A DNA stretch of 43,836 nt from Silene noctiflora (Eukaryota; Streptophyta; Magnoliopsida; Caryophyllales; Caryophyllaceae): positions 184,151-227,986 of the forward strand of contig VHZZ01000003.1 in NCBI GenBank assembly GCA_009801015.1. The letters run 5' to 3'. This document shows positions 1 to 11,100 of this stretch, piece after piece. A model generated the notes under the pieces. It searched no databases. It was not told the origin of the DNA and saw nothing but the letters and a program-made list of their open reading frames with translations. The position numbers and the translations under genes were made by a program. The first letter of the stretch is position 1. Each line of letters begins with the position of its first letter.

Positions 1-106
1 GGTGTGATTCAGACTCGGAACCTAATTTCAGAGTACCTCCATCTTATTTCATTAGAACTACACTAAATTTCGTTTCCTTACATATCCCGGCCCTTTGACC
101 TGACAG
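1..106 (+). other. Part of the last intron of the Lon protease gene
   Basis: No frame here continues the Lon reading frame; stops occur in the Lon phase just upstream of 107. The segment ends in a pyrimidine-containing tract followed by CAG at 104-106, a normal 3' splice site. It is read as the 3' end of an intron whose donor is outside the window. Confidence 0.6.
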
Positions 107-190
107 ATAATATTTGCCAAAAGAGTGGAGGATGTGTTAGAACACGCTTTCGAAGGTGGATGCCCATGGAGAATTCAAGCAATGCTATGA
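107..190 (+). CDS. LON2: Lon protease homolog 2, peroxisomal (last coding exon, partial)
   Basis: This is the last coding exon of an ATP-dependent Lon serine protease; the rest of the gene lies left of the window. After a CAG acceptor at 104-106 the frame reads IIFAKRVEDVLEHAFEGG, then CPWRIQAML and a TGA stop at 188-190. The stretch KRxEDVLEHAFEGGCPWR is the conserved C-terminus of plant peroxisomal Lon (LON2 type), which removes damaged matrix proteins and helps sustain matrix import. The Arabidopsis protein ends in the peroxisomal signal SKL. Here the final tripeptide is AML, which would be a weak, non-canonical PTS1. The gene converges on the ATP synthase delta' gene, as I recall from Arabidopsis. 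Family assignment is good despite the short exon. The peroxisomal form is preferred over the mitochondrial one because of this tail and the neighbours. Confidence 0.8.
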   Translation: MIFAKRVEDVLEHAFEGGCPWRIQAML

Positions 191-1007
191 AGACATAAAG
201 GCTTTAGGTTATAACATGGAGGCATTGATTCGGCCGGTTAAGACCGAGAGAGAATCACGAACATGAAGAGAAGCGCAGAAGCGTACTGGATCGGGTGATA
301 TTAGATCTTTATTTAATCTGTTCTCCCCTTGTATATGTAATTATAGATCTACAGGTAGTAATCGTCTTGTATAGTAGTACACCACAAAGTGATAATTATG
401 TTTATCTAATAATCATTTCACAATACGGAACCGTTTTAATTCGTTGATTGACCTGAAAACTGTGCACTGCAGAATGCCATTGTGTAATCTAAGCAATTGC
501 AGTTCCTCCATTTTTTCAATCAATAAGCCATGTTAACTTTCTTTCTCGAAAGAGGAGCTATGATACGGAGGGTAATCGGGTGAAGTGAATGAGAGTATTA
601 TCGATATGATTTGCAAGTCTTACAAGCGTAGTTTGGTTGCTCAATGTAAGCCAGGGAACAGCAACAGCCTCAAAAGGGAGAGCTTCAAAGCTCAACAGTG
701 TTGCAACTCATAAGGGAGAGCTTCATGGCCTGTGTCGAATCCCAACTATACCAAATAGAAAGATTTGTGTTGTCAATGTATAATACAAGTCATTAGATTC
801 GATCAGACGAATGTTAGATTCAATTTTTGTTGAGCAAATGCTCATACAATGAACACAAAATGATGTCACAGTATAGGGCCTTGTTTCCATATAGATTTAT
901 TGGACCTTTTCCAAGTCGAGACAGAAAAATGGAAGAAGAATCCCAGACATTTATCAGACTACAAGTCGAGAATCAAAATGAAAGAAGAAATACATTTAGC
1001 GGAAACA
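191..1007. other. Convergent intergenic region between LON2 and ATP synthase delta'
   Basis: This stretch holds the 3' UTRs of two genes pointing at each other. The first ~250 bases are AT-rich and contain TGTAT/TGTAATT words typical of plant poly(A) regions for the Lon gene. The last ~150 bases should be the 3' UTR of the delta' gene on the opposite strand. A short direct repeat (AAGGGAGAGCTTCA) occurs twice near 675 and 711. No further coding capacity is convincing. Confidence 0.55.
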
Positions 1008-3615
1008 TTAGGCAGTGAGGGCAGTATTGAGAGCACTGTGAACATCTACTCCAATCTGGGCTTCAGCTTTCTCCAAGTCAGTGGATGCTGAGCTGAGCTT
1101 CTGAGTGAATTCTGCAAGCCCTTTCTGAACAGCGGCTGGGTCAATGCGGTCAATAGGTACAGCCTCGATAGCAACTATGTCGGCATATGAGTTGGAATGG
1201 ATGACTGCAAAGCCACTGCTTATAAAGTACTTGGACACATCGGTTCCTTCATGGACCGACATGATACCAGGTTTCAGCTCAGCTATTGTGGCCACGTGAC
1301 CTGGTAGAACACCCATTTGACCAGTAGTTGCAGGGACTATGACCATATCGACCTGAAACCCGGTCAAGTAAAAGAGAAAAACTGGTCAGAAACTTTTTGA
1401 GAGAGGACGATAATAATAACAATAGGCATCAGCATCACACATCATGATTTATTATTCTATATGTTTTTTCCTTCCCCTAAAAAGTGTACATACCAGGTTT
1501 GGGCTCTCAGAGTGACGAGCAAAATAACAAATACTTAAGAGAGAAATTGCATATAGCAGAAGAGGCATTTAAAGCAGCAGCAAGAAGCTTATCAAGCAAG
1601 CATTTGTCGTAAAATAGATTCTTGAGAGCAAGTAACAGTCTCGTTAGACCTAAAGACTGGATCCAAGGCTGCCATCTCTCAAGTCCCAACTACTGATCAT
1701 TTTCTGCCCGGGTATTCTAAACTAGCAAAAAATGAGAATGCAAATTGAAATGGCATGTGCACAAAGCACAATTTATTTTTTTGCCTTGGTAACCTTAGAA
1801 TAAAAGTCCTATGCCCTACGGGTCGTCTATAACTCTATATTAGTTGACCAACCCGCTTTGCTAGCCACGTAGCATTAAAATAGAATACGAGTTAAGATTT
1901 AAACCCTACATATATAACACACTAACTGGCTCATTCTTGCCACAAAGGGAACTAATGAACAACACACCAGCGTGATCCAGTTTCAAATGGATCATATTAG
2001 TGAAAATTGCTTGGAAATGATTTTTTGGAATTAAGTTCACTAACAAAACACAAGTGTAAGAGAAAATGGAAAACAATACTCTTTGAAAATACTGAACTCA
2101 GAATTTGATGACATGCACCAATAAGGAAAGAGTTACTGAGAATATTTCCGTATGATTACAACAAAACCATTACCCAATATCCTACTATATGGCTGTAAAT
2201 CTGCGACATTTTTATCCTCTTATTCTTCTCTTGATACAAACAGCATCACAATTCATAGGAAAAAAACTGTGAACTGGTTAATTATTAATGTCAAACAACC
2301 ACCTCTCTCTGGCTGTCAAAAATCAAAACGACAACAGCACCAGAGATTAAAGTAGCCTTTGGCCACATTTCTATTTGTGGTAGTTTAGTCTTCATATGAA
2401 CATAACCATATTATGCTATGCTAAAGTCATGACGGACAGGTCTCCAACAAACATCAAGAACTCTTAGTTATCAGATCACACAACCGACAGCTAACTTGAG
2501 AAAGCCCTTTTTACCAAGCGTCTACACACAGATACCACTAAACGCATCACCGATGAGAAAGCAATACAAGCACATAACTCGAAAAAAACCAGGACAGTCG
2601 CACATCACATCAGTTGAAGCCTTGAAGGCATCATTATATCACATAATTGTTACTCTCAAAGCTAAGAACCCATTCTCCTACCATTCAACTTTACCTATAC
2701 TACTATAACTAATTACCGAGCACAACCATACCGAGAACAACCTGGCTGGAAATTCGATGACATAAATGGTTACCTCAATGTAATTCAAAGACATCAAACT
2801 TAAACTATCAGTCGATTATATATTGCAAATATCGAACGAAACCGAGCAGGAAAATAGGAAATAATCCAGCTCAAAAACAAAACGCAAACAAATGTGCACT
2901 CTAATTCCAAAAACATCTACAAATGAATCCTATTTCAACCCAATTCACAAAAACCACAATTTCAGTCATTCATTAAATGCAAAATCAAGATCAATTCAAA
3001 CCCTAAAGTCCACACTCAAACCATCCCACATACCAAAAAAAAACTACAAGAAGCACAAAAATCAACAAACCCAGATCACAAAAACCATCAAATCAATCAA
3101 AAATTCAAAACCTAAAACCCAAATCAGATAAAAGAGTAAGCCAATCAAAAATTCGTGTTCCGCTGTAAGACCGTCTTATTCTATAATTATTGAATTACCT
3201 AACCCACATCAAAAAAACAAAAAATGATCACAAAAATCAACAAACCCAGATCATAAAAACCATCAAATCAACCAATGCACATAAAAATACATCATTTTTA
3301 CGCAATTACATCAAAAATTAAAACCCAGAAACATAAAATAATCAGGTAAAAAAAAACCACCTCTTTGGATGAAAAGAGGGAAGAATACGGAAGAGCAAGA
3401 TTAACAGTAAGTTTAGAAGGAATAGCCGAAGGAATTGGAGGTCGAGGTTTCATGTATGAAGATGGAGTATTCGGAGGATCCAAGTTTGGTATCGTTTTCT
3501 TCCATGTGTTTACAAATGTATCGTCTGCTGGTGCTGCCACCGCTTGCGCCGCCGTGGAGAGTGGCCGTGATTTGGTGGATTGCCGGAGGAGATTGGTGGC
3601 TGCGTGGCGTAGCAT
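1008..3615 (-). CDS. ATPD: Mitochondrial F1-ATP synthase subunit delta' (bacterial epsilon homologue)
   Basis: Central-stalk subunit of mitochondrial F1Fo-ATP synthase, homologous to bacterial/chloroplast epsilon and animal delta. Coding exons are 3615..3361 and 1352..1008 (stop at 1008-1010). The intron of about 2.0 kb is in phase 0, with donor GTGGTTTT and acceptor TTTCAG. The product is 199 aa, close to the ~203 aa of Arabidopsis At5g47030. Residues 1-30 are basic and Ser/Ala-rich with no acidic residue before Asp31, as expected for a mitochondrial presequence. From about 70 to 155 is the beta-sandwich domain ([19 protein letters not shown], then [13 protein letters not shown]). The C-terminal part is the helical hairpin ([14 protein letters not shown]...[17 protein letters not shown]). 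The start is the first ATG before the presequence. The upstream flank (from 3735) is repeat DNA, so the promoter must be short. Confidence 0.95.
1353..3360 (-). other. Intron 1 of the ATP synthase delta' gene
   Basis: A ~2-kb AT-rich intron with no convincing coding sequence. The upstream third (about 2880-3300) is unusually A/C-rich on the plus strand, so the transcript is T/G-rich there. It contains a near-duplicated stretch (AGATCACAAAAACCATCAAATCAA around 3075 and again near 3250). A solo TGTAAGACCGTCTTA word at ~3167 matches the termini of the small element at 4681-4797. Confidence 0.6.
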
Positions 3616-3734
3616 TTTGATGGATTCTGAGAGGAATTGAGGGGTTTGTTGATGATTAATGGAAGGAGAGATTGGAGAAACTGAGGTGTTTGAGGGGTTG
3701 AAAATATTGAAGTTTGTGTACCTTCAAAAAAGTC

Positions 3735-4500
3735 AACCGGGTCGGGTACGGATCGGGTCAAATCGAGTTGTTTCGGTCATTCGGGTTTGGTAGATTTTAT
3801 ATTTTTATGTGAGTTCAGGGGTGAACAAATTTAGGTCCGGACAAAAAAAAATGGACGGACCGGACCATTTGGTCTGGACCAAAATCGAACCGAATTATTT
3901 TGGTCCGGTCATCGGTCCTCATTTTTTTAAGTTTCGGTTTTCGGTCCGATCCGGTCCAAAATCGGTTAATTTAGGTCCGGATCGAATGAACCAAATTTCA
4001 TGTTTTAAAAACTAATAATTAAAATATTATGAATCAAATTAACATTTTATTTTCCAAGGACATTATACATTTTATTTAGTGAAATTAAAATGTAATTATC
4101 GTATACGAAATAGTGAAAAAACTAGTTTTAGGTCCGGTTTTTGGTCCACTAAATTTTTATTTTCAGTCTTCGGTCCGGTCATGGGCCGATTCTCAGCCAT
4201 AAGATCACTAGATCAGGTTGGGATAGGTTATTTTGGGTTCGAGTTGTTATTGTCAAGTTAATTTGGGATAATGATCAGTGTGCAGTAATAATATATTCGG
4301 GTCGGTTTATATTAAGTCGAATCGATTTAGGTTATGGGTCAAGTTCGATTTCTCAATTCAAGGATTGGGGCGGGTTAATATTTCTAATGGTATATGTGTA
4401 TGTGTGAGATTGTGAGAGGAGGAGAGGTGGGTGGCTAGTAGACTCGAAAAATTAGTCGGATTAGATGCGGGTTGAGATAGTTCGAATTTGGGTGGTATCA
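3735..4500. repeat. GGTCCGG/GGGTCGG-rich degenerate repeat (MITE-like)
   Basis: Between about 3735 and 4500 the plus strand is dense in GGTCCGG, CCGGTCC, GGGTCGG and related words separated by AT-rich DNA. The segment from ~3813 (GTGAACAAATTTAGGTCCGG) is one unit and the GGGTCGG-rich part from ~4265 another. This word composition matches the better-defined hAT-type elements at 27925 and 40767, but I could not find clean terminal repeats or target duplications here. Likely decayed non-autonomous DNA transposons. Confidence 0.5.
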
Positions 4501-4680
4501 TAAATTCTCTCCGTCTCGACTAATAGTGATCTATTTGGCTGTAAGGAGGATTTCAAACAAACATAACTATTGTTTAGGATAAACGGAGTCCTAGAAACCG
4601 TCTTGTAAACTCGGCCAAATGGCCCAGGCCCACAAGCAAATGAGAAGAGAATTGTCTCATCACAAATTATAGTACAAAGT

Positions 4681-4797
4681 ATAAGACAGTCTTACACCGT
4701 GAAAGTCTACTTTTGCGAAAAAGTTGTTCATTTATTACCAATAAATGAATTTTTTTTTTACAGAATGAGACTGCCTCACAGTGTAAGACGGTCTTAT
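4681..4797. mobile_element. Small MITE with 21-bp terminal inverted repeats
   Basis: The left end ATAAGACAGTCTTACACCGTG (4681-4701) is the inverted complement of the right end at 4777-4797 with two mismatches. Each end is itself close to palindromic (TAAGACNGTCTTA). The centre contains another palindrome (TTCATTTATTACCAATAAATGAA), so the whole 117-bp unit can fold on itself. No clear target-site duplication is visible. A solo copy of the terminal word sits at ~3167. Confidence 0.65.
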
Positions 4798-5140
4798 GAA
4801 ATAACGACTCCTGTCTCCTATAAGGTAAGTTCATTTGAAGGTATAGCTTTACAGTTTACAGTACAAAAGTACCCAAAAACACATCTGCTCACTAATTAGT
4901 AATTACTATAGCTCTCTTTTACCAAATTTATCCGACTCAAACCCGATAATAACCGGCCCAAAAGTCGAACTTAAAAAAATCCGAGGGCAGTCGAAAATTC
5001 TAAACCAGCTTCTACAATCNCGATTACTCAACATCAGTCACTATAGCTGATTAGCTGCATATGTACAAGTATGAACATATGTACATGGGTGGTTATGTCG
5101 ATCTCTTGGCTCGAAGTTTGGTAAAATTACTGACCAGAAA

Positions 5141-8100
5141 CTACGATACATGAGCCCAAAACGCATCTGGATCAGGACTATACAGGGAAGAATCTGGGAT
5201 TTCTAAGTTTGCCAAGTGCCAGTCGACAAAGCGGGCTTGAATACACTTCAATAGCAGCAGGAGCAAGGGTAGAAGCCACCACACATCATAATCTCTGTTA
5301 ACAGAAGGTAATTAAGAGCGTAAGTTGGAAAGCNGGTTGATGAAGCCGTATAAATGGGAAAAAGGGTAACNCAGACTTTGGATAGTCTGAAAATAGATCA
5401 NCAGAACACCCTCAAAANGAAAAAAGTTTGTGCGAGTATAACCTTTTCACATTTCCAGCATTTCTGTGTTNNGANTCCCTGACAGAATGAATCAAGTAGT
5501 GGAGTAAGCCGGATGCAAACNCCATAACCTGCAAATAGTGGTCAGAAGTTGAACAAAATCAGAGAATGCTTTCGGTTCAATTAAGAGTGATACNTGAAAG
5601 AAAAGTTGAATCCCCCGATTAATGATTATCACTTGAAAAACATATCTCAATTTTTAGAATAAACTAAAAGCTGAATTGAAGCTTTTGTCTGAGAAAAACG
5701 ACAGGCTCAAAGCATATTGTAGACCTAAACAGCACAGTGTATAATGCCCTTGTCATGTTCCATGATGCCCGTTAATGAAATTACAGACCGGTGTTATATC
5801 ATTTCCCGATAAATTACACCCCATAAACGCCAATATATCCTCCCATCAAATTGTTTCAAAATATCAGTCACTGAACTGATATTTCTGTGATGTTATCTAT
5901 AATAGTCCGGAACTTTTTGTGAAAAAAATATAGCGAAACATGTATGTTTTAGAATGGTGTAGACTACAAACACAGAAAACAGTTCACAAACATCAGCATC
6001 ACAAAGAAGCAACAATTGAAATATATTTAGTAATGCAAAAGTACTTCATTTTTATACCATGCTTATCAGGAAGAAGGGGATGGGACACACACGAGCAATT
6101 TATATGAACATAAACTAAACATTTATTGACAACGTAGATGAACTTAAGGGGTAAGCGTGACATACAATGTTCGATAGAGAGGTGGCATTCCATAAAGCAT
6201 ACATACGAGCAAGTGAAGCCCTTCTATGCCCTTGGCTGAATAGAGCATTCAAACCCGCAGGAAATGGTGATAGAAGAGATAAAGGAAGAATAAGCAAGAC
6301 GACGAGAAATGCCCAGAGTGAAATCCAGTAAAACTGAACCAGCATGAGGAGAGTGACAGAAAGATCAGCTAAAATCATGATTATGATGAACAGCTGCAAA
6401 TTATCCTGGATCACGCAAACAATAATGAGTAGATATCAATAGTACCAAGAAAGAGTCCAAAATCTCGAGTCGTAAAAATACTCCGTATAAGTTCTACTTT
6501 AATTTTCCCGGGTTTCACAAATTTATCTTTGGTGCCCGAGCTTTGAGTGAATTTCCAGTAGGTAAAGTTGTTAAAAATCACCTCGGTATCGTATTTAATG
6601 TTATTTTGTCTTCTTCACTATGCTTACAAAATATAAATGCCATATAGTAAGGTAAATATTAACTGTGTTAGAACTTCGCACACCAAAGTGAGAAATTTTG
6701 GAAACTTCAAGCCACCAAATTGAGAAATTGTTTAAACTTCAATTACCGGGTCACTGAAGTGAAATAAGTTAAACCTTTGGGTACCAATGTACCATAAGGG
6801 AAAAAATTCATTTTCGGTAACAACATGGATATTATAGATACCAACCTGAGAGCCAACGGGTCTTGTATTGCGCAGGAAGATGGAAAATGGAAAGAAGTAG
6901 TCTTTTCTAAATTCAAGAGACTTCAAAGTAGCATCATTTATAATAGCTCCATTTGTTAGTCCATTTGTTCTCCGAGACAATGCTTGATTTGTGAAGCTTT
7001 GTGGCTTATAACGCTTTTCTGCTGTTCTATCATTTCTCCTTAAATAAAGCAGACAACAAGCTCAGTTGAGATGTGGACGAATACTAGAAAATGCAAGAGA
7101 GAATTTAAGAAACCAACAGTAAATATTGTCTCGGAGAAAAAAACACTTTATTTTAGTAAGATCAAATGCTTTACCCTAATCGCCTAGTGGAACATGCAAG
7201 AATTTCTTAAGCAGCTCATATTCAGAGACATAGTAACAGAGTTTAGAGCATTTGTACAAAATATCGGGATATATGATACATTAATTTTCAAGACTAGTCG
7301 TAGCAGTGTAGTAATAATATTTAAACTGAAAAAGACAAATTGTTAATAGATATCGTATGTGGTAAGAATATAGCACAGAGGGGTTGTTTCGTCATGACCG
7401 TAGATGAAAATCACATACGGAGTAATATTTTACACTTTACAGAATTTTAGTGTCTTGAAGTTTGTCTTTACTTATTTAATAGCTACGTAACAATATAAGA
7501 ACCCCCAATAGTTTAGTAAGCCATGTTGTTTAATTTTATCCTATTCCAAAGCCAACAAATTAAGCGCCTTTGGCTCAGATGGAAATGGAAATCACAACTT
7601 ATAACCAAACAAAACAAATAAAAGATACAACCACCACATATAGCATGGACCTTTGTAACTTACCTTGACGACTCGACAATGTTCACGTCCAAAGAGGTAG
7701 GCTGAGGCATATTGTGTGTACTGTAATCATCAATCACTACTACCCAAATACCCAGTTGACAGTAGCCAGAGGCTGTGCCATGAAACCAACCAAGATCAAT
7801 CCTGACTCCATGACGACCTAGTTGAGGATTTGCGTGATTATTAACCCAACATATTACAGGAGCAAGAGTTGAGCGAATGAATCCATGTCGTACTGTTCTT
7901 AAATAAGCATTGAGACCAGCCACCAAATGATTCCATATAGAGCTAGGAACATGCTGAAACAAATGTCAAAGTCAATATTTCATTATCACTAGCATGCATC
8001 GCATATTCTTACCAAGGTATTGGTGGGGAGTAAGTGAAGGAATACCTGAGCAACGAGATTAGTTAACAATGCATCACTGTGGAGACTATAAGGTGACATA

Positions 8101-11100
8101 TAACTTCCATCTCCACCAAATATTATGCACAAGGGGAACCTTTTTCGTGTGATAGACACAATGTCTACACGCTTCTCATCACCTCCTAGAAAGAAATCAA
8201 TATAGGCAGCCATCAAGTCAGGTGTTCCACCAACCTGCAAATATTATAAATTTTATTAGAATTGAGGCGGGAGAGATGGAGAATACATAAACTTTGAGCT
8301 TAAACGTCAAGCACAGAAGTAATGTTGTTGTTGCACTAACTGAACATTATCACAAAAACTTTTATGGAAATAAAGTACCTTCATCCCTTTGTACAAGGCC
8401 CGTGCTCGGCAAGAGCGTAGACATGAGTGATCATATTCTGATTTGACGTATTCCTGAAGACGTTGAAGCTTAACCCTGCGGCGCCATTGTTTCCAGGACC
8501 AGGCACAAGGACAAGCAAGAACTAGAAGTATACTATGTATGGACCCTTCCCACCAGTCATAAGCAGCAAGAGAATTTATCTCATCAATAAATCTATTATA
8601 TGCATCTTCGTAACTGAAATGAAGCAAATACAGTTCAATATGTCACGACAATGGTGATCCGTAGGTTAGCAAAAGTAATTGGACTGTGAATCCTCTTTTA
8701 CCATTGTCTTCGACCCAATTCCTTAGACTTGAGTACATTAAGTTACTATAAACATTCCTTTTCTTCAAGTTTCTTACACGTTTTCTATTTACATGTCAAC
8801 ATTTACCCCAAAAAAAATTATGTATAACCGTCGATCAAAGTATTCTCCACTGTACTGGTTTTTTGCTTAGAGTTGCAAAATACACAATAACAGAATGTTG
8901 GCATTTATCATTCATCAAATTTTCTATTTCCTGAATAGATAAAAGCTGTTCATGAAATGTCCACTCTCCTGGCAAGGAACTGCGACTGTTACTGTCACAA
9001 AAATATTTATTCAAGGAGCCTCTAGCAACAATCAGCAAATTTTTATATGTCAAGCAGCCATCATCATCTATCAACTGTAACATGAAAGGATAGATTTCTT
9101 ACACTATCTCTATAATTTTGTATGGACGAGAATACGGGAGGTGCCATGGTTCCCTGAAGGTGTTAGGTCCCATGAAGTACAACCTATGCACATGGCTTTG
9201 TGTTTCTTCAGTTCTGCCGGGTGCACTAACCTGAGAGAAGTAGAATATGAACTCCTATACAAAGAAATTTCCCATAGAAACTAGAAAATCTTTTAGCATC
9301 GAGAACAAACCTCCGACAAAGAAAGAAGATGCGGGGAGCGGTAATCACATCGATCTTGCTCAAATGAGTATTTACTATGATAGCTACTGTTTGATCCGAT
9401 CAATTTCATGCGCAATATATTTAACAAGAAGCCTAGTGAAACAATACAAAAAATGAGGAGGAGAGAGAATGTCCAAGGCCCTCCAAATGTATAAACCAGC
9501 TCTTCGAGAGGTGTAAAACAGTGGGGCATCCTGTATTTGTCGGAAATGCATCTGTATGGGCATGATGGTTGACTCACTCCACCTGCGTTGTTGCTTTAAA
9601 GTTGGTGAATAGATCCAAAAATCAAGCACATAACAAGAGATGATTCAATTCAGCTGACAAATGAAACGTATGAATAGCTACCTCGCATATAAATGAGTTC
9701 TGCTCGCTGAGGAAGTAGTTCTAGAGGGCAAGGAGTACATAGATGTTCATCCGAGCCATCAACATCTTTATAAGTTCCAACCGGGCACTCCTATATAGGC
9801 AAAAAGAACAGGTGAATACTTCAGGCGTAACATGCTCCAAGAGTCCAAGGCACCTAATACAAAGCTACTTCTTGATTATTCCAAAGGCTACATGCTTCCT
9901 CAGGCATAAGTACCGTCCGAACTTGATGCATCAACATGAAATTAAAGCGTATAATAATAATATAAGGAAGAAAAAAATGTCTTACACTGCAAAATATACC
10001 ATATAGTCCCTTGGGGCATTGAATCCCAGTGATTGTGCCCTCTTCTCCATGATGGCCAAGAACGTCACCAGCACCACCTCTGTTTTAAAGTGATTAACAT
10101 TGTCGGTCAACCAACAGGGAATACAATTAGAGGTCTGTCACAGTAGAAATATTATAAAAGAACAAGAATTTGGGTGAAATAACCAATAGAGATGTTTCTG
10201 AGCATCTGATCGTAATAATTGAGATTAAAATATTAAATCAGAATAATGTTTAGACATACCTTCTGTCCATGGTACCATTCACAGTTGCAATAGGGATGTA
10301 TTCATCTCCAGTATTTATGTCGGACCAATGAAAATGAATTCTTCCACCACCTCCACCACCACCACCCAGAGAACCACCTCTTCCCCCGGCAACAGTTAAG
10401 TTGGCTCCCTCAGCAAGTACAAGATTGTGAAGAAAAATAAGAACAGTCCCACCAGAGGCCCCACCAAGACCTCCTATTGATGTACCATTACTCTTTCGAG
10501 CCTCTGGAGCATAACTCTGACCATCAGCTCTCAACGATCCATATAACTCAAGACTTAGTAATGGCCACGGCATTGCTCCTATCACTGTTACATGTTTAAA
10601 AAAAAACCCGGAGAAAATCTCGTATCAGATGGTCTGACCATGCAGTATAGTTAGTTAATCATGTCAGATTTTAAGATTAGTGCGCAAGACTAAGGTTTAA
10701 ATATAAATGGGTGAATGCTATAACTATTAAAAATAAAACAAAGTTGTGCTTTTAGAATCTCACTTCTTTTTATCTTTAACAGTTTATTTTTGAAACCTCA
10801 CGATCATGAGTCTCCAACCAACAACTTATGGCAAAAAGTCTCATTATGTTCACGGTAAAGTAGTTGCATACAACAGCTAAAATAAACAATCACAAAATCA
10901 TGCCAAAAGGGTCGGTCAAATGCGTGAACCATGCCAAAACTCCAATACTAATACAAATTTCAAAAGACCCGAGAATAAGAAACTTCTGTTCTTAGTGTCT
11001 TAGGTCTCAATGCCACTATGTATGACCTGAACCAAACTCATCAAAATAACAGAGAAAAGAGCTCAAGCCACTGTGAAATTAAGAAGAATGCAAACCAGGC

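Noticed and set aside
138..248. A different frame at the left end reading ...EFKQCYEDIKALGYNMEALI... to a stop near 248.
   Set aside because: The overlapping frame KRVEDVLEHAFEGGCPWR is a clear Lon C-terminus. The longer frame then falls in the 3' UTR and I know no family for it.
3365..3761. Open frames on both strands overlapping exon 1 of the delta' gene.
   Set aside because: They are antisense or out-of-frame shadows of a well-conserved coding exon and its leader.
4505..4595. A second Stowaway element starting CTCTCCGTCTCGACTAATAG.
   Set aside because: The other end (AAACGGAGTCCTAG) matches poorly and no TA duplication is clear; at most a remnant.
7020..7038. AACAG or AACAGCAG at ~7021-7027 as the acceptor of exon 19 in the membrane-protein gene.
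   Set aside because: Both give phase 1 while exon 18 ends in phase 2. TTTAAG at 7039-7040 fits the phase and has a better pyrimidine tract.
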